Notes under the pieces: generated by a model
Told to the model about the DNA's origin: nothing
The model's database searches: none
The model's input: the letters and a program-made list of their open reading frames with translations, nothing else
Program-made: the position numbers and the translations under genes
Shown here: in pieces, positions 14,966 to 21,803 of the stretch
Layout: each line of letters opens with the position of its first letter
Position numbering within the stretch: position 1 is the stretch's first letter
Origin: Myxococcales bacterium
GTDB lineage: Bacteria; Myxococcota; UBA4151
NCBI GenBank assembly: GCA_002722845.1
Contig: PBND01000057.1
Coordinates: forward strand, 1 to 32,736
Length of the DNA stretch: 32,736 bases
Direction: 5' to 3'

Positions 14966-16500
14966 CGGGTGCCCTCCTCGCAGTCTTCGTCATTCTCACA
15001 ACGGGGACGACAGCGCGCCTCGTAGCAGGCCTGCTCGTCTGGACAGCTCTGGTTCTCACCACAGGCATCGGGGAACGGCTCGGGTTCGGGCTCGGGTTCG
15101 CCACCGCCCTCGTCACGGCACTGACCTTCAACACAGGCCTGGCCTCGGCCACAGTCTCGGTCCGATCGACACTCAGCTTCATCCTCGGCCTCTCGACATT
15201 GACCTTCAACGCATTCCTCACCTCGTTCACAGTCACGATCTGAGCGACAACGACCTCCGTCATCGGCTTCTCGACATTGGCCGTCATCGCAGACCTGACC
15301 CCGCTGGCAGTCTTGATTAGACCGGCAACGATCTTCGCCACCGTCATCGGCTTCCCGACAGAATCCCCGTTCGCAGGTCAGGCCTTCACCGCACATATCG
15401 GCGTTCCAGCAGCGATCACCGGCCCGAGTGGGTCGACACTCCATTCGGTCGCAGACTTCCCCGCTCCGACAATCCAGCATGGTGCGACAGAAGTTCTCGG
15501 GAACGCATTCTCTGCCCTCCCGATCGCAGCGCTGCCCCTCATCGCAGTCCCGGTCGGAGAAACACATTCCCTCCGTCTTCGGCTCACAACGTCTGGAGTT
15601 TCGGTCGCAAAGTTCGTCGCCAGCGCAGTCACGGTCGGTGTCACAGCCATCCCGGTCATCGGGAACGCAGCGGTTTGTGGCATCATCGCAAACACCCCCC
15701 CGGTCCCGACACTGGAAGTCGTCCATGCAGGGGAAACTGACACAGCGACGGGTCTCCCGGTTCACCTGCTGACAGCGTTCGTCGATGCCACACTCGTCAT
15801 CACCGGTGCAGGTCTCGCCGATTTGGGGTCGGCAGGTGTGGAGAATGGGGTCACAGGTGAGCCCTAACTCGCAATCCTCATCCCCATCGCAGGCCTCTGC
15901 GCGGGCGTCCATACAACGCCCCTCAATGCACTGTTGCCCCCGGCGGCAGCCATCATCACCTCGGCACTGATCCGGATCCGGATCAACGCAGCGGCGGAAG
16001 TCCTCGTGGCAGACCATATTGTCAGGGCAGCCTTCCTCGACGCAATCGTCGGGGTCGACGGGGCGGCAACGGCCGTGGATGCATTCTTCCTCATCGCCGC
16101 ATCCGCGATCCGGCGTACATTCTCCAGGTCGACACTGCTGTTCATCGCAGATCATGTCATCTTGACAGTCAGAGTCCTCGCCGCAGAGGTCATTCTCCTC
16201 AACGGGAGGCTCACAGCGACCGGCCAGGCAACGAAGCGCTGGATCACAATCTTCATCATCACGACAGTCTGGATCGGGATTAGCCTCCCCAGCCACACAA
16301 ATGTTCTTCACAGGGTCGCAGACGTTACCGTCGGCACAGTCCTCATCCTCCCCACAGCTCTGAAAACCTCCACCACCTTTGTTGTCGTCGCCAGGACCCA
16401 CGGCGTCACCACCGCCCAAGCCTGGGCTGGAAGGAGGTGCAACGCAGGCAGAAAGAACAGCAAGGCCAAGAAGGCTCCCTCGGAAACTGAGGCTCAACAT
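14926..16500 (-). CDS. Lipoprotein of 18 tandem four-cysteine modules
   Basis: A 524-residue lipoprotein: signal peptide with lipobox LSAC, a Gly/Asp-rich linker, then 18 consecutive modules of the form C-x5-C-x5-C-x(4-9)-C, usually C..D.DC..G..C......C. Asp/Glu next to the second Cys is near invariant. I know no enzyme with this architecture; it resembles the Dickkopf/EGF-like Cys-rich repeats of deltaproteobacterial surface proteins. The disulfide-rich modules would make a stiff extracellular rod, with acidic residues possibly binding calcium (inference). The ATG at 16500 is preceded by GGAGG with a five-base spacer. Its paralogue with 16 modules is encoded just upstream and the CBM9-like gene downstream, so the three may be one surface unit. 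Confidence 0.85.
   Translation of the reverse strand: MLSLSFRGSLLGLAVLSACVAPPSSPGLGGGDAVGPGDDNKGGGGFQSCGEDEDCADGNVCDPVKNICVAGEANPDPDCRDDEDCDPALRCLAGRCEPPVEENDLCGEDSDCQDDMICDEQQCRPGECTPDRGCGDEEECIHGRCRPVDPDDCVEEGCPDNMVCHEDFRRCVDPDPDQCRGDDGCRRGQQCIEGRCMDARAEACDGDEDCELGLTCDPILHTCRPQIGETCTGDDECGIDERCQQVNRETRRCVSFPCMDDFQCRDRGGVCDDATNRCVPDDRDGCDTDRDCAGDELCDRNSRRCEPKTEGMCFSDRDCDEGQRCDREGRECVPENFCRTMLDCRSGEVCDRMECRPTRAGDRCWNADMCGEGLTCERGFCREADDGGEDRCRSNQDCQRGQVCDDGQCREADDGGRCRSDRDCERGEECVEGQCREAEDEAECRSDRDCGRGQACVEGQCRDEGGGEPEPEPEPFPDACGENQSCPDEQACYEARCRPRCENDEDCEEGTRCMAIGMQQQVCL
15121..15354 (-). repeat. Three 78-base tandem units in the four-Cys lipoprotein gene
   Basis: Modules 14 to 16 share an exact 78-base (26-codon) period: the TTGACCTTCAAC-type block recurs at 15121, 15199 and 15277. 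The copies have diverged, but the spacing is kept, pointing to fairly recent internal duplication of a module plus its linker. Confidence 0.7.
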
Positions 16501-16517
16501 TCGATCCTCCGTAATGA

Positions 16518-16545
16518 TGTGGATCGTGCCCACAGGCTAGCCTGT
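16518..16545 (-). promoter_or_regulatory. Overlapping palindrome and inverted repeat upstream of the four-Cys lipoprotein gene
   Basis: A perfect 14-base palindrome (ACAGGCTAGCCTGT, 16532-16545) shares three bases with a second inverted repeat (TGTGG, seven bases, CCACA; 16518-16534). Both lie 18 to 45 bases upstream of the ATG at 16500, in the 131-base gap after the paralogous gene. The two RNA hairpins would compete for the shared bases; as DNA the palindrome is a candidate dimeric-regulator site. No clear promoter hexamers were found. Confidence 0.45.
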
Positions 16546-16631
16546 CCAGCGATGGGATGCCAGTCCTCTCCTCGGCTCAAACGACCCGCTCGTTGCCCCG
16601 GGAAACTCCGCGCCTCGGCAGAGGCAGCACG

Positions 16632-18128
16632 TCATTGCTCTTGGGGTAGGCAGACTCGATGACCTTCGTGGAGGTCGCACCGTGTGGGACCATTGCAATC
16701 ATCGTCTTGATTGCACAGGAGCATACAGCGTTCGATGCCCCGGTAGGTCAGGCAACGCTGACCAGCGTCACAATCTAAATCTCGCTCACAAACTTCGCCG
16801 ATCCCAGCGTTGCCCTCGTTGACGCAAACTTGGTTGTCCGTATCGCAGTACATATCGTCCGGACAGTCACCATCCCCTTCACAACTGTCTGGAACCACCT
16901 CGTGGAGCAGTCCGCAGACCTGTCGCTCGGGCAGGCAGATCTCGCCTTCGATGGGGCAGTCCTCGTCACGAACACAGGGCGGTCGATCCTCCTCGGCACA
17001 GCGCCCGGATCGCTCATTGCACCGAGCACCAATACGGCAGTCTTGGTCGATCTCGCAGGGGTCGTCGAAACAGATGTGCATCCGACCGGTGCCGTCGCAG
17101 AACTGATGAACGGGGCAGTCATCATCGTCGGCACAGGCCTGACCCACATCGGGCCGACAGGTCCGGGTCACCTCGTCACAGACCTCACCGGCTAGGCAGG
17201 GGCGGACTTCGGAACAGACCCTCGCTCCCGGCGGCCGGCAGCCTCCCTCGATACACTCGAAGCCCCGAGGGCACTGATGGTCACCCTCACAGGGATAGTT
17301 GTCTGGATGGGGCACGCAAGCCGCGACCAAAATGTGACAGACCTCCCGATCAGGGCAGTCCTCGTCCCGACGGCAGGAGCGCATGGCATCGCCACCCGGG
17401 ATACAGAGATCGTCCTGACACATCTGATTCTCGGGGCAACTGTCGGCCGGGCCACAGGGCGAAGGCTCATGAAGGCAGCGCCCCTCAACACAGCGCCCGC
17501 CATCGCCACAGTCGGCCCGCTCGACGCAAGCGCCCCGGTCCTCGAGGCAGCGATTTTCGCTCGGATCGCAAACCGTCCCGGGCGGACAAGCGTCCTCCCA
17601 GCCGCAGGCTCGAGCACCGGAGGGGACGCAGAACCCGCCTTCGATCTCGTTGACGCAGGTGCTCCCCGGCGGACAATCCTGAGGATCATCACAATAAGGC
17701 ATGCAGGTGTTAAAACTCTCGGCGCAGCTCGTCCCTTCAGGGCAGATTCGATCCCCGCCACAACGACTCATGCACGCGTAGTACTGGGGCTCACAGTATT
17801 CGCCAGCGAGACACTCTTGGTCTTCGCTGCAACCGCCGTATCGAGCGATTCAGCGAGCCTGACGACAGATAAGACCCACCTGGCAATCCCGGTCCGCTTC
17901 ACAGACAGGCTCACCACCGATGTCCCGTGAAGGTCCAGTATCGGAGGACCAAGGCCTGATATCGGTGGCCGGGCCCGCATCTAGACCTTGGCCGCCATCA
18001 CGCCCCGGGCCACTATCGACTGAAGCATCGAGAGGGAGGCCGGTATCCTTAGACTCCCCTGCGTCAGGGACGGGGGTACTACGGGGACAAGCAGAGAGCA
18101 GCATGCCAATGAGTAGGAGGCGGAACAT
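16632..18128 (-). CDS. Lipoprotein of 16 four-cysteine modules, interrupted by an in-frame TGA
   Basis: Reading from ATG 18128, a signal peptide with lipobox LSAC (MFRLLLIGMLLSAC) is followed by an Asp/Gly/Pro-rich linker and then four-Cys modules like those of the downstream paralogue. Codon 93 (17852-17850) is TGA, after which the same frame continues without a break to 16632, giving 498 positions. The TGA sits precisely at the fourth cysteine of module 1 (C-EADRD-C-QVGLI-C-RQAR-TGA), with the same C-x4 spacing as modules 6, 7 and 9. No ribosome binding site precedes the first ATG after the stop (17771). It may be a selenocysteine or readthrough codon, a nonsense mutation or a sequencing error; only ~92 residues are made if it acts as a stop. 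Function otherwise as its paralogue. Confidence 0.7.
17850..17852 (-). other. In-frame TGA at a conserved cysteine position
   Basis: TGA replaces the expected TGC or TGT of module 1 in the 16-module lipoprotein. A small hairpin follows (TCGCT at 17848-17844 pairing with AGCGA at 17828-17824, and a possible inner GC pair closing a GGTT loop). It is too short and too close to the codon to be called a bacterial SECIS element with confidence. Confidence 0.65.
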
Positions 18129-18187
18129 GATGATTGATCCTAGTCTCGTCAGTCTAGCCTCGCAAAGACCAACGCCGCAAGAACGGC

Positions 18188-18835
18188 TCAGATCTCAAAG
18201 CCCAAGGTCTCAAGCTGGGCGGCGACCGCGGCAACAAAAGCGTCCTCTCCCTCAGCCTCACGCAGATCGTAGGCCGTGGCATCCCAAGTGAGCACATCGA
18301 TGCCATATTTCCTCGCGGCCACCTGCCCAAAGGTGGAGTAGTAGCCTCGCAAGCCCGCAAGGAAGTCCAGAGGCAGCCCTTCCTCTTCCTTCCGGCCCCG
18401 TTCATGAATCCGCTCATGACAAACCGACTCGTCGGCCCGCAGAAAAACAATCAGGTCCGGTTGTCTCACCGACTTGGTGAGGCGCTTGAAGTAGTCATAG
18501 TAGAGATCGAGCTCGGCGTCTGTCATGTGACCCAAGCCGTGGAGATACTTCGCAAAAATCTCCGGATCCTCGATGAGGGTTCTGTCTTGGACCGAAGCCT
18601 TCGGCACACCGTCGATGACTTGATGGTGTTCCACCCGCTTGATCAAAAACTCTAGCTGCAGCGTAAAAGCCCAGCGAGTCATGTCCTGATAATAATCGCC
18701 CAGGAAGCGGTTATCGAGGACTGGCTCCGCAAAGTACTCCATGCCCAGCCGCCGAGAGAGGATCTTACTCGCGGTCGTCTTGCCCACGCCGATGTTGCCT
18801 GCGAGGGCTAGGAATGGATGTGATCCCACGGCCAC
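18188..18835 (-). CDS. Deoxynucleoside kinase
   Basis: A 215-residue deoxynucleoside kinase of the dNK/dGK-dCK type, salvaging deoxynucleosides to monophosphates. The P-loop GNIGVGKTT is at residues 13-21, the AEPVLDNRFLGDYYQD segment carries the substrate-contacting Glu, the DRTLIED block is the DRS-like motif, and the Arg-rich lid is CHERIHERGRKEEE. Base preference cannot be read from this. The GTG start at 18835 follows the nhaA stop (TAG) with no spacer, so the two genes are likely co-transcribed and coupled. Confidence 0.85.
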   Translation of the reverse strand: MAVGSHPFLALAGNIGVGKTTASKILSRRLGMEYFAEPVLDNRFLGDYYQDMTRWAFTLQLEFLIKRVEHHQVIDGVPKASVQDRTLIEDPEIFAKYLHGLGHMTDAELDLYYDYFKRLTKSVRQPDLIVFLRADESVCHERIHERGRKEEEGLPLDFLAGLRGYYSTFGQVAARKYGIDVLTWDATAYDLREAEGEDAFVAAVAAQLETLGFEI

Positions 18836-20230
18836 CTAATGAGCCGGTGCCACAGGAGCCTCATCTGAGGCCCCTTCATCTGGGGCTGCGCCAGCAGGGG
18901 GCGCCCCCGTACCGGTATCCTGTTTCACACCCCAAATCTTGCCGAGCGCAAGAGCACCAAAGCCAGCGATCACCGTCATCAAGGAGCCCATCTTCGCGGC
19001 CCCCATAATGCCGGCGCCGGCCGCCCCCTTGAAGGCTTCGCCACTCACGAACAGGGCAACGGTGAGGCCAAGACCAGCGATCAGTGATGCCACCACCAAG
19101 TGCTTGATCTTCATCCCGTCTGGCAACGGGAAGCCGATCACGGTTCCCAGCCAACTAAAGAAGGTGATGCCGATCATCTTGCCGAAGATCAGGGAGCCCA
19201 ACACGATCCAGGTGATGATGTTCATGCCACCGAGCATCACGCCAGCGTTTGCCCAAGCGAAGAAGAACAAGCCGAAGTCTACAAAGAGCTTCAAATCGTG
19301 CTCAAAGGCGTGAAGCGCCGCGTGGGAATGGTGCTCCTCTTCCTCATCTTCAGCGGGCTCGTAGAGCCCAGTGTCATGAGTCGGTGCCGGCAAGAAAGGC
19401 ACGATGGGCACCAGGGCCAAGGCCGGGTGCAGGTGGGCCATGTAGAAGCCGCACCAGGACAGAGGGCCGGCGATCAAAATATAGGGATGCCAGTTCTTCA
19501 CGCCGAACTTCCGAAGACCGAAGGCGACGGCCATACCGGCGACGGCGAGGAGCATGTAGACAGGCTCAGGGGTCTGGCTCGGGTAGAAGACGGCGATAAT
19601 CACCAAGCCGATGGCATCATCGGCCACGGCGAGCAATAACAGGAAGCCCACCGCACTGCCTTTGTTACCAAAGATCATCCGGGCAAAAAGCCAGGCAAGG
19701 GCGATATCAGTCGCCGTGGGGATCCCCCAGCCGTTGGCTGCCAATTGGGTGGCGTCGGACCAATGCTGGCCCGCGATAATGTGGTCCGGTGTTTTGGTTG
19801 CGAAGACCTCTGGGGCGACGCCAATCTGTTCGGGTGTGGTGACCATGAGAAAGACGAAAATGAGGTAAAAACCAGCGGGACCGACAATACCACCGATCGT
19901 TCCCAACAAGGGGTTTACGGCTTTGGAGGGTGGGTTCAGAGCGCCACCCGGCAGCACGGCCTCGGTGATCTCTTTGGCAGCGATGCCGAAGAAGAGCGCC
20001 ATAAAGATATCGTTGATCAGAAAGTGGAGCGACTGCCAGTGGGGAATCCCGGTAGGCGTTGTCGCGCCGGCCTCAGCAGTGCCGCCGAAGATCGAAGTCC
20101 AGTCGATATAGACCAGTTGCTGGTAGCCAGCGTAGTCCACGTTGGCGTGGATCAGACCAGCGATCACGCCAAGAATGAGTGGAATGGAAAACTCCTGAAC
20201 GAAGTTAACAGCGCGACGGACTTGCGACAT
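18836..20230 (-). CDS. nhaA: NhaA-family Na+/H+ antiporter
   Basis: A 464-residue, multi-span inner-membrane antiporter that extrudes Na+ (or Li+) in exchange for H+. The NhaA core is clear: GIPTATDIALAW with Asp175 (equivalent to E. coli Asp133), and AVADDAIGLVII with Asp204-Asp205 (the essential Asp163-Asp164 pair). The pH-sensing segment is recognisable as HAFEHDLKLFVDFG before FFAWANAGV, preceded by an unusual EDEEEEHHSH stretch. The C-terminus is a disordered Ala/Pro/Glu tail. ATG 20230 lies 16 bases after the 5'-nucleotidase stop; its ribosome site is weak. It is followed directly by the deoxynucleoside kinase gene. Confidence 0.9.
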   Translation of the reverse strand: MSQVRRAVNFVQEFSIPLILGVIAGLIHANVDYAGYQQLVYIDWTSIFGGTAEAGATTPTGIPHWQSLHFLINDIFMALFFGIAAKEITEAVLPGGALNPPSKAVNPLLGTIGGIVGPAGFYLIFVFLMVTTPEQIGVAPEVFATKTPDHIIAGQHWSDATQLAANGWGIPTATDIALAWLFARMIFGNKGSAVGFLLLLAVADDAIGLVIIAVFYPSQTPEPVYMLLAVAGMAVAFGLRKFGVKNWHPYILIAGPLSWCGFYMAHLHPALALVPIVPFLPAPTHDTGLYEPAEDEEEEHHSHAALHAFEHDLKLFVDFGLFFFAWANAGVMLGGMNIITWIVLGSLIFGKMIGITFFSWLGTVIGFPLPDGMKIKHLVVASLIAGLGLTVALFVSGEAFKGAAGAGIMGAAKMGSLMTVIAGFGALALGKIWGVKQDTGTGAPPAGAAPDEGASDEAPVAPAH

Positions 20231-20245
20231 AGCGCGGCGACCTTT

Positions 20246-21757
20246 CTAGGGCTTGAGGCTTTTCAGCCAAGCCCGTTTCAACTGCTCAGGTCCGGTTTCG
20301 CCGACCTGTCGTAAATAGGCATACACGGGGCGCCGCCAAGGGATATCGAGCATCACCGGGGCCGCGTCGTATTTCCGGAAGCGATAACCATCGCCACCAA
20401 AGAGCATAAAATCGTTGATCAGAACGGGAACTCGTCGCCCCGCGGGGATTGCTCGCCCCCCAACCTGGGCCTTGCCGTCAGCGTCGAGTGACGCCCCTGT
20501 GGCAAGGCTCTGGGGATGTTTCAGCACCTCGGTCAGTTCCGGCCCCGTCAAATGCACCCGGACGATACTGTTGGTAAAAGGCATCACACCGATAATATCG
20601 CTCACCGTCACCGGGCCGGCGGGCAGCGACATGCGCAGCCCGCCCCGATTGGTGATGGCCACCGCGGCTTTTTCATCGGCAGCAACCCAGGCCTGACCCA
20701 CCAACTGTCCGAGCCCGTGATCGGCGAGTTCACCCTCGTTGGGCAGTGGTCCAGTCAACTGCCCCAGGACCTCTTTACCCCGATCATCGCTATCCACCTT
20801 GGCCTGATCCAGAATGGCCTTGAGGGCCGGATCTTTGATCTCTTTATCCTTACTCGTGATCTTAATCCGGTCGACGCGTACTCGGTCCTCGGCCAGATCG
20901 ATTTCAACCTCGCAGAGCTCCTTCAACTTGTCCTTAGGCACACAGAGGGCCAGGGAACCGTTCGTCTCGTGGTAGGGCGTATGCACATGCCCCCCGAGCA
21001 ATGCCCGAACCCCCGCGGCATGAAGCGCCTTTAAGTGGGGTTCGAAGATCTTCACGTTGTCATGAATCACGATGACCGAGAAATCGGCACCGCGGGTATC
21101 TCGAGCTTCGATAGCAAGGTCCACGGCAACCGCTGTGGGATCCTCAAAGTTCATACCAGCCACAGCATCAGGGCGCGTGACTTTGGGCGTCGCCTCATAG
21201 GCTAAGCCGATGATCGCCACCTTCAGCCCCGACCGTTCAACGATCTTCATGGCCTCAAAGGGTCGCTCGCCAGTGACTGAAGACACGTTGCCGGCCAGAT
21301 AACTGAACTTACTGGCTGCCATGTTTCGATGGAGCACATCGAGACCGAAATCGAATTCGTGATTACCCACAGCCGTCGCAACGTAGCCCAGGTGATTGAA
21401 GACCTCGACCATGGGGCGACCTTCGAGGAGGGTCGAAATCGCCGGTCCAGTCCACATGTCCCCGCCGCTGACGAGGAGATCTCGGCGCGCATCGAAGCCC
21501 TGGGATTTAAGGAAGCGGCTCAGAAGCTCCGTGCCGCCGTAACGGGTCTGCTTGGAACGGGAAAACCGGCCATCCAGCCAGCCATGCTCATCGCTCGTGT
21601 GATAGATTCGAACGACTCGCTTCGTGCCACTGGCACCCGGCTCCGAGGCTTTGACTTCTGGATCGGCGGGTGCCGCCGACTGTTCGGATTCGAACAGGGG
21701 CTTGGGGCTGGCACAAGCGACCATTGCGATCAACATCAGGCCGAACCAGCGACGCAT
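20246..21757 (-). CDS. UshA-like bifunctional metallophosphatase/5'-nucleotidase lipoprotein
   Basis: A 503-residue lipoprotein (signal peptide, MVAC with Cys15) of the 5'-nucleotidase/UshA family. All metal-site motifs of the N-terminal calcineurin-like domain are intact: Asp56-x-His58, Gly-Asp100, GNHE 131-134, HDN near 232 and GGHVH 255-259. The C-terminal nucleotidase domain has TNRGGLRMSLP, GPVTVSDI and INDFMLFGGDGY. It should hydrolyse extracellular or periplasmic nucleotides or UDP-sugars, yielding nucleosides the neighbouring kinase could salvage (inference). Start fixed by AGGAGG six bases ahead of the ATG. Confidence 0.9.
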   Translation of the reverse strand: MRRWFGLMLIAMVACASPKPLFESEQSAAPADPEVKASEPGASGTKRVVRIYHTSDEHGWLDGRFSRSKQTRYGGTELLSRFLKSQGFDARRDLLVSGGDMWTGPAISTLLEGRPMVEVFNHLGYVATAVGNHEFDFGLDVLHRNMAASKFSYLAGNVSSVTGERPFEAMKIVERSGLKVAIIGLAYEATPKVTRPDAVAGMNFEDPTAVAVDLAIEARDTRGADFSVIVIHDNVKIFEPHLKALHAAGVRALLGGHVHTPYHETNGSLALCVPKDKLKELCEVEIDLAEDRVRVDRIKITSKDKEIKDPALKAILDQAKVDSDDRGKEVLGQLTGPLPNEGELADHGLGQLVGQAWVAADEKAAVAITNRGGLRMSLPAGPVTVSDIIGVMPFTNSIVRVHLTGPELTEVLKHPQSLATGASLDADGKAQVGGRAIPAGRRVPVLINDFMLFGGDGYRFRKYDAAPVMLDIPWRRPVYAYLRQVGETGPEQLKRAWLKSLKP

Positions 21758-21803
21758 CGACGCCCTCCTCAGACTCGCGCGAAGCCGTCTAGCTCAGGTG
21801 GCC

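Noticed and set aside
15277-15867. Plus-strand open frame across the four-Cys lipoprotein gene
   Set aside because: It is the complement of the Cys-module repeats; the minus strand carries the signal peptide, ribosome site and 18 modules.
16632-17771. A separate 379-residue gene starting at ATG 17771
   Set aside because: It has no ribosome binding site or signal peptide, and the preceding codons continue the same Cys-module pattern back to the TGA and the lipoprotein start at 18128.
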